In this document: one piece after another, positions 26,246 through 34,755 of the stretch
Layout: each line of letters starts with the position of its first letter
How positions within the stretch are numbered: the stretch's first letter is position 1
Origin: Gammaproteobacteria bacterium
GTDB lineage: Bacteria; Pseudomonadota; Gammaproteobacteria; Competibacterales; Competibacteraceae
DNA length: 64,000 nucleotides
Direction of reading: 5' to 3'
NCBI GenBank assembly: GCA_024235135.1
Contig: JACKMZ010000004.1
Coordinates: 1-64,000, forward strand
Translations under genes and position numbers: made by a program
Notes under the pieces: model-generated
Databases searched by the model: none
What the model was told of the DNA's origin: nothing
Seen by the model: only the letters and a program-made list of their open reading frames with translations

Positions 26246-26902
26246 CTAATTATCGAGAATCAATACGAGCAATTCCTTGGGGCCGTGGACGCCGAAGGTT
26301 AGCGTCAATTCGATATCCGCTGTTTTGGAGGGTCCGGAAATCAACAGGGCATTAGTCGGCATTCCATCCTGCCATCGCTCGCTGCCCATCATTTCGGCGA
26401 ACGTATTGTAGATGCCATCCGCTTCCAGAAGCGCGATATGCAGTGCTGGCACCAACGACAATAACCGGGGTTCCTGAATGGTTGGCCACAACACCAACGC
26501 ACCGATTTCGGCCAGCGCCCCGCGGGTGGTGGTGATCCCGGCGTCCGCGTTGAACAGAGTCTCCTTGAAACTCTCGATGTCTTGTTGGTAAGGAATCAGC
26601 GCCGGCAGGTCATTTTCCCAGGCACCCTGCAGGACCCCCGCCAGCGCCGTATCGGGGCCATACACCAGGGTTTGTAGCGCGCGTTCGCGCAATATCTCCT
26701 TGAGAGTGGTTATCCAATCCGCATGCGTCGTCCGCCGAACCTCGGCATGCATGGTTTCCAGCATGCTTTGCAATCGGTTGATTTTTTCCTCCCGACTCCA
26801 TTCCTGAACCGGCAGCGGTGGTGGCGTGGGCACGTCGAAATCGCCGCGACCGACGGCCTCGCGCAATTTGTTCAGAACCCGTTCGCGGATAGCGTTACTC
26901 AT
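26246..26902 (-). CDS. lutC: Lactate utilisation protein LutC (LUD domain)
   Basis: A 218-residue LUD-domain protein, the third component of the LutABC (LldEFG) L-lactate oxidase complex. The block starting TRGALAEIGALVLWP and the C-terminal SGPSKTADIELTLTFGVHGPKELLVLIL are family-typical. The ATG at 26902 overlaps the lutB stop region by eight bases, so it is co-translated with lutB. Confidence 0.92.
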   Translation of the reverse strand: MSNAIRERVLNKLREAVGRGDFDVPTPPPLPVQEWSREEKINRLQSMLETMHAEVRRTTHADWITTLKEILRERALQTLVYGPDTALAGVLQGAWENDLPALIPYQQDIESFKETLFNADAGITTTRGALAEIGALVLWPTIQEPRLLSLVPALHIALLEADGIYNTFAEMMGSERWQDGMPTNALLISGPSKTADIELTLTFGVHGPKELLVLILDN

Positions 26903-28328
26903 CGTCCAACCCTCGCGCCTTGGCCAGGGCATGCAGGCTTTGCTTAGCGAATTTCGGCGTCGTTCTCACCTGGGTCCAGTGCTTCAATGGACCCGCCTTG
27001 GGCAGAAAAGCACCCACCATACCCAACATCTTCGTGCTCAAATGGTTCAAGGTTGGGTTAGTGTTCATCACCGCCCAACCCTTCCAGGCCAGACTTTCAG
27101 TGAAATGGCGTTTATAGCCGTGGCCATCGACATCATGCGGAGAATCACCTTCGGCGTAGCTTTCATCGCGCAAGATGCGCAGGAGGCTGGTAAACGGAAT
27201 CTTGACCGGGCAGACCTCCTCGCAAGCACCGCACAGACTGGAAGCACTAGCCATCGCGCCGGCCTTGTGCAGTCCTTCCATCTGCGGCGTTAGGATGGAG
27301 CCAATGGGTCCCGGATAGACATAGCCATAGGCATGCCCGCCGAGTCGGGTATACACCGGACAGTGATTCAAGCAGGCCCCGCAACGAATACATTGCAATG
27401 TTTCGCGCAGTTGTGGATCGGCCAAGATCTTGGAACGGCCATTGTCGAGAATGACCAAGTGGACTTCTTTGGGACCGTCCTTTTCACCGGCCTTGCGCGG
27501 CGAGGTGATCATATTGAAATAGGTAGTGATCACTTGCCCGGTGGCGGAACCCGTCAGCAGGCGCAACAGAGGCGGCACGTCACTGAGGTGCTCAACCACC
27601 TTTTCCAGGCCCATGACCGCAATGTGCACCGGCGGAACGGTGGTACACATGCGCCCGTTGCCTTCGTTTTCCACCAGGCACAAAGTACCGGTTTCCGCCA
27701 CCGCGAAGTTGACGCCGCTGACTCCGATTTCGCCCGCGAAGAATTTCTGCCGCAGCGTCTTGCGGGCGATGGCGTTCAGCTCCTCCACGACCTCGGTATA
27801 AGGTGTATTGGGGATCTTTTCGTGGAATAAGTGGGCGATCTGATCCTTATTCTTATGGATGGCCGGCACAATGATGTGCGAGGGCGTTTCATGATCCAGC
27901 TGAATGATGTATTCGCCCAGATCGGTTTCCAGCGCCTCGATGCTATGATCTTCGAGGAAATGATTCAGATGCATTTCCTCGGACACCATTGATTTGCCCT
28001 TGATAACGCGGGAGGCATCATGGCCTTTGATGATGTCCAGAAAAATCTGGTTGGCATCCGCGGTCGTTTCAGCCCAATGCACCTGAATCCCATTGGCGGT
28101 ACAGTTTTTCTCCAATTGCTCAAGCAATACCGGTAACTTACTCAAGGACCGCCTGCGAATGGCATTGCCAACCCGGCGCAGATGTTCGAATTCTTCGGGG
28201 TCCGAAAAAACCGCTTTGCGTTTGAGGCTCAGGCTGCCCATAGCCTTTTTGAGATTGCCTCGCAACTGGCGATCCGCGAGCGCCCGCACAACGTTGCTTT
28301 GGAAATCGACGGCTCCAGTTTCAGCCAT
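26895..28328 (-). CDS. lutB: Lactate utilisation iron-sulphur protein LutB
   Basis: A 477-residue protein with an N-terminal LUD domain and two 4Fe-4S motifs, CIRCGACLNHCPVY (about residue 305) and CGACEEVCPVKIPF (about 355), in the usual LutB order. The segment GVNFAVAETGTLCLVENEGNGRM is highly conserved. It takes part in oxidation of L-lactate to pyruvate. The start overlaps the lutA stop by eight bases, and its end overlaps lutC. Confidence 0.95.
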   Translation of the reverse strand: MAETGAVDFQSNVVRALADRQLRGNLKKAMGSLSLKRKAVFSDPEEFEHLRRVGNAIRRRSLSKLPVLLEQLEKNCTANGIQVHWAETTADANQIFLDIIKGHDASRVIKGKSMVSEEMHLNHFLEDHSIEALETDLGEYIIQLDHETPSHIIVPAIHKNKDQIAHLFHEKIPNTPYTEVVEELNAIARKTLRQKFFAGEIGVSGVNFAVAETGTLCLVENEGNGRMCTTVPPVHIAVMGLEKVVEHLSDVPPLLRLLTGSATGQVITTYFNMITSPRKAGEKDGPKEVHLVILDNGRSKILADPQLRETLQCIRCGACLNHCPVYTRLGGHAYGYVYPGPIGSILTPQMEGLHKAGAMASASSLCGACEEVCPVKIPFTSLLRILRDESYAEGDSPHDVDGHGYKRHFTESLAWKGWAVMNTNPTLNHLSTKMLGMVGAFLPKAGPLKHWTQVRTTPKFAKQSLHALAKARGLDDE

Positions 28329-29061
28329 TGATTCTCTCCAAAATGAATTCGGCGATATGCTGAGTGGTGATGGGGATTTTCTGGTATTCCAGGGCTCCGC
28401 CGATATTCAGCAAACAACCGCAATCACCGGACAATACCCGCGTCGCGCCGGTCTGCTGAATGTCGGTAATTTTGTCACTCACCATCGCGGCGGAAATGGC
28501 GGGTTGCTTAATCGAAAACGTTCCGCCGAAGCCACAGCATTCCCGTTCGCTCTGTAATTCAACGAGTTCCACGTTATCGAGTTGTTTGAGCAACGCCTTG
28601 GAATCGCCGATGACGCCCATTTCCCGTGTGGCGTGACAGGAGGAATGCCAAGTGACCTTAATCGGCTGACCACGGTCTCGCAATTTGACATCCAACACCC
28701 GCACCAAGAATTCGCTGAGTTCGAGAACTCGCGACGAGAAACGCCGAACTTCATCGGCTTCGGGTTCGCCAGCGAACATGGCGGGATAATGATGCTTCAG
28801 CATGCCCGCACAGGACCCCGACGGCACCACGATGGGATAATCCTGCTTGAAGCTCTTCAGTTGCTGCCGGGCGACGGCCTTGGCTTCGGCCGGAAAACCG
28901 GAGTTATGGGCCGGCTGGCCGCAGCATGACTGGGCCTGCGGAAAAATCACTTTGATGCCCTCGCGTTCCAGCAACTCGATCCCAGCTAGTCCGGCCTGGG
29001 GATAACACATGTCAATTAGACAAGTGCCGAAAAAATAGACCTTGTCAGGGCGATTGGGCAT
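28321..29061 (-). CDS. lutA: Lactate utilisation iron-sulphur protein LutA
   Basis: A 246-residue protein made of two CCG (cysteine-rich) domains: SCCGQPAHNSGF near residue 45 and CCGFGGTFSIK near 180, with preceding cysteines CLIDMCYP and SCHATREMG. This is the first component of the L-lactate oxidation complex. ATG at 29061 (MPNRPDKV) is preferred; an ATG at 29070 is three codons upstream. It is the first gene of lutABC and is divergent from the regulator at 29279. Confidence 0.94.
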   Translation of the reverse strand: MPNRPDKVYFFGTCLIDMCYPQAGLAGIELLEREGIKVIFPQAQSCCGQPAHNSGFPAEAKAVARQQLKSFKQDYPIVVPSGSCAGMLKHHYPAMFAGEPEADEVRRFSSRVLELSEFLVRVLDVKLRDRGQPIKVTWHSSCHATREMGVIGDSKALLKQLDNVELVELQSERECCGFGGTFSIKQPAISAAMVSDKITDIQQTGATRVLSGDCGCLLNIGGALEYQKIPITTQHIAEFILERING

Positions 29062-29128
29062 GGTCGACATATCGTTTCAGTGGCTTGTTTCGATAACAAA
29101 CTTCATAAGGGTCAATAGGCAGGTCAAC

Positions 29129-29141
29129 AGGTCTGACCAAT
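29129..29141 (-). promoter_or_regulatory. Operator-like site for a FadR-family (LldR-like) regulator, lutA
   Basis: On the minus strand ATTGGTCAGACCT, whose centre GGTCAGACC is a perfect palindrome about one base. It lies 11 bases past the -10 of the lutA promoter, the same arrangement as at dld. It fits the TGGTnnnACCA operator of PdhR/LldR-type repressors except for the last base. Confidence 0.6.
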
Positions 29142-29151
29142 CCTGCTGAGA

Positions 29152-29180
29152 AAACTAGAAGGCAGATTGATACTTGTCAA
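29152..29180 (-). promoter_or_regulatory. Candidate promoter for lutABC
   Basis: On the minus strand TTGACA (29175-29180) followed after 17 bases by TAGTTT (29152-29157). Predicted start near 29145, directly in front of the operator-like site. Confidence 0.5.
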
Positions 29181-29278
29181 GCGATGGTCAATAAAATTCA
29201 TCAGCGGGATGATAACCACGAAATATCCAACGCTCTAAGCTATAGTTGTAAGCGAATTCTGAGCGTGAATTGTAGAGA

Positions 29279-30076
29279 ATGACTTTTGAAAGCATTAAAC
29301 CTCCCAAAATCTCCGATTCCATCGTCAAACAGATTGAACAACTGATTTTGGAAGGCTCCCTCAGACCCGGTGAGAAATTGCCTGCCGAGCGGGATCTGGC
29401 CCAGCAACTCAATGTCTCGCGACCCTCGTTGCGCGAAGCGTTGTTGAAACTGGAAGCCAAGGGTTTATTGCAGGCTCGACGGGGGGGCGGGACTTATGTC
29501 ACCGATGTGGTCGGTCCTATTCTGACCGATCCCATGGTGCATTTATTGAAGAGCCACCCGGAAGCCACTTACGATATCCTGGAACTGCGCCACGCCCTGG
29601 AGGAAGTAGCGGCCTATTACGCGGCGTTACGGGGCACCGACGCGGATCGCCGGATCATAGCCCATCGCCTGGAAGCCCTTGAAGCCAGCCATAAACAGGA
29701 ACATGACCCACTGCGGGACGCGGAATTAGATACCGAATTCCATCTGGCCATTGCCGATGCCTCGCATAATGTCGCGCTAATCCTAGTAATGCGGGGTCTG
29801 TTCAACCTACTGCGGAGTAGCATTTGCCGTTCGCTGGAAAGACTCCACACTCAGGAGGGCAATTACGGGATAGTCTGTGATCACCACCGACAAATCCTTG
29901 ATGGAATTATGCAACGAGACCCGGATACCGCCCGAGCCGCGGCGCATTTACATTTATCTTTCGTGGAGAAAACCTTACAGGAGATGGATGCCGAAGGCGT
30001 CCGGGAGGAACGTTCCCTACGGCGTTGGCAGAACCTCCAGGATCGCGCTCAGGACGGCTTTAACCCCAACAACTGA
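29279..30076 (+). CDS. FadR-family GntR transcriptional regulator, LldR/PdhR-like
   Basis: A 265-residue regulator with an N-terminal winged helix (PPKISDSIVKQIEQLILEG, then LRPGEKLPAERDLAQQLNVS and RPSLREALLKLEAKGLL) and a C-terminal FCD ligand domain. The FCD metal-site residues can be seen in DAELDTEFHLAIADASHN and the later HHRQILDGI and HLHLSF histidines. This resembles PdhR/LldR, which answer to pyruvate or lactate. It is divergent from lutABC and lies near the operator motif. A lone -10-like TATAGT at 29241 could serve its own transcription; no good -35 is seen. Confidence 0.88.
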   Translation: MTFESIKPPKISDSIVKQIEQLILEGSLRPGEKLPAERDLAQQLNVSRPSLREALLKLEAKGLLQARRGGGTYVTDVVGPILTDPMVHLLKSHPEATYDILELRHALEEVAAYYAALRGTDADRRIIAHRLEALEASHKQEHDPLRDAELDTEFHLAIADASHNVALILVMRGLFNLLRSSICRSLERLHTQEGNYGIVCDHHRQILDGIMQRDPDTARAAAHLHLSFVEKTLQEMDAEGVREERSLRRWQNLQDRAQDGFNPNN

Positions 30077-30135
30077 CCGATGCTCAAGATTCATCCCATC
30101 CCTCGGGAATGAAGCAATGCTTGCGCACACGTTCT

Positions 30136-31194
30136 TCACAACGATTCGTTGTGATCCCAAACCGGTTTGATGATCTGCTCCGATCGCTTTTTACAGACGA
30201 TTTCCAAATCCTGAAGACGCTGTTCCATATTATTTATCATTTCATGAATATCCCGCATTTCTTTTAGTATAAAAATCACATCCATATTCATTTGGAGATA
30301 TTTCTTCCATTCCGTTTTTTCAGTACGTTCAATAGCGTGTAATATATGTTCCTGTTTCTCGGGTTCAGTGCCCAGCAGGCGAATAAAAACGAAAAGCTTA
30401 TTACGCAGCTTCTCTAACCAGGCCGTATAAACATAAAATAACGCCCACCCATCGTCAATGGAATAGGCCATGTAACGAAACTTCAGCTTTAAGTCACTCA
30501 AAGTCAAGTTTCTATATATTTCACCTCTTTTCCATTTCTCAATAGTATCCGCGACTTGGATAGGCAGAAAATCGACACCGGTCTTGATCGTGTTTATGAT
30601 GAATTCCAGATCTTCGGATTCTTTTTCCAATCGGTGCAGTGTGGACAACACCTGTTCTTTGACGGCATCCACCCCCTTGCGCAGCTTTTTGTCTTTTCGT
30701 TGTTGTTGCATCCAATCTTCGCCGGCTTGTTCGATTTCCTCCTGCATCTTCTCGAACCATTCCCGTAGCGCAATATCCAAGACTATCCGCTTGGACACGT
30801 TGTGTTCCTCCGTCGCGCGTTCCTGTTCGGCCTGTTCGGCCGCCACCTTCCTGGCTTCGGTTTCCTCGGCTTCTATCCACTCCGCCAAGGCTTGATCAAC
30901 GGCCGCTTTTTCGGCCGATGCCCGTTCTTCAGCCGCTTTCTCAGTAGCTAGGCGTTTTGCGGCGGCTTTTTCGGCGGCCGCCCTGATATGGGCGATATTA
31001 TCCGCGATAGCCTGTTGGCGGGCCTGTTCTTGAGCTGTCGCATGTTGGATTGCCGCCTGTTCCATGGCGCGATGACGTGACTGCTCGGCTTTCTCGCGCC
31101 GGAATTTAGTCATTCGCTTGACGATGAAGGCCAGCAACCAAAAAAACCCACCGGCGATAATTACGGTACCGGTCCAAAATTGCCAATTTAGCAT
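30136..31194 (-). CDS. Uncharacterised membrane-anchored coiled-coil protein
   Basis: I do not recognise this protein of about 352 residues. One membrane segment lies at the N-terminus (FWTGTVIIAGGFFWLLAFIV), then a basic stretch, then roughly 110 residues of Ala/Glu/Lys/Gln-rich long helix with strong coiled-coil character (repeats such as AAAEKAAAKRLATEKAAEER), then a charged, helix-rich globular or extended region of about 190 residues with several aromatic residues (FRYMAYSIDDGWALFYVYTAW). The C-terminus has a further coiled-coil-like part with MEQRLQDLEIVCKKRS. Topology: short outside, large cytoplasmic part. A GTG at 31230 is an in-frame alternative start. It ends 59 bases from the convergent regulator and is more AT-rich than the genes around it. 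Confidence 0.75.
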   Translation of the reverse strand: MLNWQFWTGTVIIAGGFFWLLAFIVKRMTKFRREKAEQSRHRAMEQAAIQHATAQEQARQQAIADNIAHIRAAAEKAAAKRLATEKAAEERASAEKAAVDQALAEWIEAEETEARKVAAEQAEQERATEEHNVSKRIVLDIALREWFEKMQEEIEQAGEDWMQQQRKDKKLRKGVDAVKEQVLSTLHRLEKESEDLEFIINTIKTGVDFLPIQVADTIEKWKRGEIYRNLTLSDLKLKFRYMAYSIDDGWALFYVYTAWLEKLRNKLFVFIRLLGTEPEKQEHILHAIERTEKTEWKKYLQMNMDVIFILKEMRDIHEMINNMEQRLQDLEIVCKKRSEQIIKPVWDHNESL

Positions 31195-31324
31195 TGCTTG
31201 ATTTACCCGGTTGACCGAAGCGCCAAACACGACAGCTTCGGTAAATGTCTAGCGCCAGAAAGCTCAGAGTAAAGGGTAATTATGGCATGGAATACCGATA
31301 TTTAAATGCAAGCACAATTGAACT

Positions 31325-31660
31325 TCAAAGTAAGGTCAGCAAGCTTAAGGCTAACATCGCCAGCAATATGAATACGATGGCGCGAGCCTGACGAAAACCT
31401 CGGCCCTGCACATCCAACGCTCGCAGATAACCAGGATGCGCAGCGAGAAAACAACGAGCGAAGTGTCGCACCCAGATCGGTATTTCTCCCTTGCGCAAAT
31501 AACTGCCGAAGGACGCATCGATCTGCTGTTCCCGAGGCTCATCGCCAAACCAGTCACGATAGGCGTGCAAAAACACCTGATATTCGCTTAATTCCAGAGC
31601 GACCGCTGTCACATGTAGAGCAGTCAAGTCATTGAGTTGCAGGGTTGTCGTCGTGCTCAT
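31325..31660 (-). CDS. Small uncharacterised tail-anchored protein
   Basis: About 111 residues, not recognised. The N-terminal two thirds are soluble, with several aromatic residues (YQVFLHAYRDWFGDEP), then a basic HFARCFLAAHPGYLRALDVQG, then one C-terminal hydrophobic segment (AIVFILLAMLALSLLTLL), so it looks tail-anchored in the inner membrane. ATG at 31660 or 31678. It lies 130 bases upstream of the coiled-coil gene on the same strand; they may form a transcription unit. Confidence 0.6.
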   Translation of the reverse strand: MSTTTTLQLNDLTALHVTAVALELSEYQVFLHAYRDWFGDEPREQQIDASFGSYLRKGEIPIWVRHFARCFLAAHPGYLRALDVQGRGFRQARAIVFILLAMLALSLLTLL

Positions 31661-31851
31661 GGCAAATATTACCGTCAATAATGTGCCCCAACTAAAGGGG
31701 ATAAAACTTCACACTAGATATAAAGCATATCCAATGCCAAATTGATGAATTAGAGATCCTTTCACGCATTGATCGATTGCAATCTTTTGGGGAGCCGCTA
31801 TTCTAAGAAGTTGAGGCAGCCGCTCAAGATGACGGGAATTTTCTGAATATC

Positions 31852-32886
31852 ATGGGCTTAAACAACCCATCTCAAGAGGCCGTGGATTCCGGCCAAACTC
31901 CGCAGTTGGTCGATCGCTTTGGCCGGCGCGTCACCTATGTTCGGCTTTCAGTGACGGACCGTTGTGATTTTCGCTGCATCTATTGCATGAGCGAGGAGAT
32001 GACGTTTCTGCCTCGCGCCCGCGTCCTTACTCTGGAAGAACTGGCGATGATAGGCCGTGCTTTCAGTGAATTGGGCGTGGACAAAATCCGCATTACGGGC
32101 GGCGAACCTCTGGTCCGCAGCAATGTAATGCAACTGTTTCGGGAATTGGGCCGATTGCCAAAGCTGCGCGAGCTCGTGCTAACCACCAACGGTTCGCAAC
32201 TGGCGAAGATGGCGGCGGATCTCAAGGCGGCGGGTGTCAAGCGCATCAATATCAGCCTGGACAGCCTGGACCCGCGGCGTTTCCGGCAGATCACCCGCGT
32301 CGGCGACCTCGACGGCGTATTGCGAGGAATCGAAGCCGCACGGAGGGCGGGCATTGAGCGTATCAAGCTCAATGCCGTCATTCTCAAGAACCGCAATCAT
32401 GACGAAGTCGTCGACCTGGCCCGCTTTGCCATCGCCAACGGCTTGGACATCAGCTATATCGAAGAAATGCCACTGGGGGTCATCGGCGACCATGACCGGG
32501 CTGAAGCCTATTATTCCAGCGACCAAATCCGTGCCGATCTAAGCCAACACTTCACCTTACTGGCGACCACCGAATCCACCGGCGGTCCGTCACGCTATTA
32601 CCGAATTCCAGGCATCGGTTCGCGCATCGGCTTTATCTCACCGCACAGTCATAACTTCTGCGCCGATTGCAATCGGGTGCGGGTGACGGTGGAAGGACGA
32701 TTATTGCTTTGCCTCGGGCAGGAACATTCCGTCGATCTGCGCCATGTGCTGCGCGCCTATCCCGGCGATCACGAACGCCTCAAACAAACCCTCTTGCAGG
32801 CCATGGATATCAAACCCAAAGGCCATGAATTCGATCTGCAGACCCGCCCCATCATCCTGCGCCACATGAACACCACCGGCGGATGA
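31852..32886 (+). CDS. moaA: GTP 3',8-cyclase MoaA (molybdenum cofactor)
   Basis: A 344-residue radical-SAM enzyme for the first step of molybdenum cofactor synthesis, GTP to 3',8-cyclo-GTP. The radical-SAM cluster is C38-x3-C42-x2-C45 (CDFRCIYC). The second cluster, which binds GTP, is CADCNRVRVTVEGRLLLC near residue 272-289. The GGEPLVR motif and PLGVI segment fit MoaA. The C-terminus ends in MNTTGG, matching the conserved double-glycine tail. No other mo genes are adjacent. A long (about 170 base) upstream gap has no recognised Moco riboswitch. Confidence 0.96.
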   Translation: MGLNNPSQEAVDSGQTPQLVDRFGRRVTYVRLSVTDRCDFRCIYCMSEEMTFLPRARVLTLEELAMIGRAFSELGVDKIRITGGEPLVRSNVMQLFRELGRLPKLRELVLTTNGSQLAKMAADLKAAGVKRINISLDSLDPRRFRQITRVGDLDGVLRGIEAARRAGIERIKLNAVILKNRNHDEVVDLARFAIANGLDISYIEEMPLGVIGDHDRAEAYYSSDQIRADLSQHFTLLATTESTGGPSRYYRIPGIGSRIGFISPHSHNFCADCNRVRVTVEGRLLLCLGQEHSVDLRHVLRAYPGDHERLKQTLLQAMDIKPKGHEFDLQTRPIILRHMNTTGG

Positions 32887-32962
32887 TCGCACATCGAATC
32901 GGCCTAGGTGGTTCGGGATGCGAGAAATCCGTCGGCAAGGCACCGCACAAATTCAATAACGC

Positions 32963-32998
32963 AAAAAAGCCCGGCGCACCGCTTAAAGACGCCGGGCT
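32963..32998 (-). terminator. Rho-independent terminator between moaA and the DJ-1 gene
   Basis: AGCCCGGCG and CGCCGGGCT form a 9-bp stem with a 13-base loop. On the minus strand it is followed by TTTTTT, so it ends the DJ-1 family gene; on the plus strand only GTTTGG follows, but it could also stop moaA. Confidence 0.85.
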
Positions 32999-33020
32999 GT
33001 TTGGATGAATCCCTTCCTGC

Positions 33021-33602
33021 TTATAACGATATTTCGGTACCCAATACCTTTAAAAACTGCGCCAGCCATTGCGGATGCGCCGGCCAGGCTGGAGCGGTGA
33101 CCAGTTGGCCATCGGTAACGGCGGCATCCACGGGAATATCGGCGTAAGAACCACCCGCCAAACGGACTTCCGGGGAACAGGCCGGATAAGCGGACACCTG
33201 CTTTCCTTCAATGACTTGGGCGGCTGCCAAAATCTGGGCTCCGTGACAGATAGCGGCAATAGGCTTGTTCGCCTCGGCGAATTGCCTTACCAGTCGAATC
33301 ACTCGTTCGTTCAAACGTAAATATTCGGGCGCCCGTCCGCCGGGCAAAACCAATGCGTCGTATTGCGCGGCGTCGACCTCGTCAAAACTGGCGTTCAGGG
33401 TGAAACCGTGACCGAGCTTCTCGCTGTAGGTCTGATCGCCTTCGAAGTCGTGGATGGCGGTTTTGATGCGATCGCCCGCTTTTTTATCGGGGCACGCGGC
33501 ATGCACTTGATGGCCCACCATGCTGAGCGCCTGAAAAGGAACCATGATTTCGTAATCCTCGCCGAAATCACCCACCAACATCAGAATACGTTTTGCGGCC
33601 AT
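33021..33602 (-). CDS. DJ-1/PfpI family protein
   Basis: A 193-residue DJ-1/PfpI superfamily protein. The nucleophile cysteine is in AAICHGAQILAAAQV (about residue 118), with the glutamate in the N-terminal region GDFGEDYEIMVPF and the conserved VLPGGRAPEYLRLNERVIRLVR. Family members include PfpI-like proteases, protein or nucleotide deglycases (YhbO, YajL) and stress proteins; the exact activity is unclear. Monocistronic, with terminator at 32963-32998. Confidence 0.88.
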   Translation of the reverse strand: MAAKRILMLVGDFGEDYEIMVPFQALSMVGHQVHAACPDKKAGDRIKTAIHDFEGDQTYSEKLGHGFTLNASFDEVDAAQYDALVLPGGRAPEYLRLNERVIRLVRQFAEANKPIAAICHGAQILAAAQVIEGKQVSAYPACSPEVRLAGGSYADIPVDAAVTDGQLVTAPAWPAHPQWLAQFLKVLGTEISL

Positions 33603-33919
33603 ACGCTATCCTCCGAGAGAGCACAAGGTTTCTTTTATAGTGTAGCGTCAAAGACAATAGGGAAATGGACAGGAAGAAACAATCAACCCGTGGCAAATCC
33701 GAGTGATTGTCTAAATCGCCGCGAGCCGCTCCTCAGGGGGAGGCGGCGCGCAGCCACCGCCTTCTTGCCCAGCCGCCCTGACCCACTGGCGCTTTCCGTA
33801 CAACGCGCGCTATCCCTGCCAAATCCCGCGAGAGGGCTGAACAGGCACCGGAAACCAGCAAATCGCACGCGAGCATTCTTGCATGACGGACGCTCGAAGC
33901 CCGCTGGAAATAGTGACGG
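33603..33919. other. Gap of about 317 bases between the DJ-1 gene and cpoB
   Basis: No gene supported. An imperfect GC-rich stem around 33715-33760 (GCCGC...GCGGC) lies about 160 bases past the cpoB stop and might end the Tol-Pal transcript, but it lacks a T-run. The DJ-1 promoter should lie near 33603-33660; no clear hexamer pair is seen. Confidence 0.4.
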
Positions 33920-34738
33920 CTATTGCATGGAACTCAAACGGCTTGCGCCCAACCGAGCCGCTTGCGTGCCCGGATAGGTATCCACCAGTTTCTGTAATAC
34001 ATCCTTGGCCTTGGCGCGATCGCCTTGCTCATCGTAGATGTAACCCAGTTTCAATAGCGCATCGGGCACTCTCTCACTATTGGGATAACGAATGCCCAGA
34101 TTGATAAAAGCCTCTTTGGCCGGATCGAAATCGCGTTTGACGTAATACGCTTCGCCCAGCCAATATTGAGCATTGCCGGCCAACTCGCTCTGCGGATAGC
34201 TCTGCAAAAATGAGTTGAAGTCGGCGATCGCCTGATCGTAATGACCCTCGCGCAAGCCACTGAAAGCCGTGGTATAGACTTCCCGCTCATCGCCGGTCGC
34301 TGGCGTTGGAACGGAAGCGGGCGGTTGCTCCACGCGGGGTTGATAGGTCGCCTGGGGATCGCTTGCGGGTGGTTGGGACCAAGCCGGTGGCGGATTTGCC
34401 GGCGGTGCGGTGACTGTCGGCAAAGTGGTTTGTGCAGGAGCATAACGATCCACCACCTCCGGGGCGGTCCCGGGCGTACTGCCGCGCGAACTGTAATCGG
34501 GAGCATTGGCGCTGCCTTCAACCTGTAGGCGCCGCTCCAAATCTTCCTGGCGATACCGGTAAACCTCCAAGTCGCCCCGCAATTGGCGCACTTCCTGTTC
34601 CAGTTGTTCGACCCGATTGAGCAGTTCGAACACCAGTTGATCCCGATTAGCTTGCGCCCCAACCGGGAGCGCGCCGACCAATCCAACCGCGATCAGACCC
34701 CAAGAGAGCAAACGAAGCCAGTGCTGCATTTTTTCCAT
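33920..34738 (-). CDS. cpoB: Tol-Pal cell division coordinator CpoB (YbgF)
   Basis: A 272-residue periplasmic protein that links Tol-Pal with PBP1B during septum synthesis. An N-terminal signal peptide is visible (WGLIAVGLVGALPVGAQA), then a coiled coil for trimerisation (ELLNRVEQLEQEVRQLRGDL), a proline-rich linker of about 80 residues and three TPR repeats at the C-terminus (NAQYWLGEAYYVKRDF, PDALLKLGYIYDEQGDRAKA). The linker is long compared with E. coli. Last gene of the Tol-Pal operon, 17 bases after pal. Confidence 0.93.
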   Translation of the reverse strand: MEKMQHWLRLLSWGLIAVGLVGALPVGAQANRDQLVFELLNRVEQLEQEVRQLRGDLEVYRYRQEDLERRLQVEGSANAPDYSSRGSTPGTAPEVVDRYAPAQTTLPTVTAPPANPPPAWSQPPASDPQATYQPRVEQPPASVPTPATGDEREVYTTAFSGLREGHYDQAIADFNSFLQSYPQSELAGNAQYWLGEAYYVKRDFDPAKEAFINLGIRYPNSERVPDALLKLGYIYDEQGDRAKAKDVLQKLVDTYPGTQAARLGASRLSSMQ

Positions 34739-34755
34739 CCCGTATCCAGAGAGGC

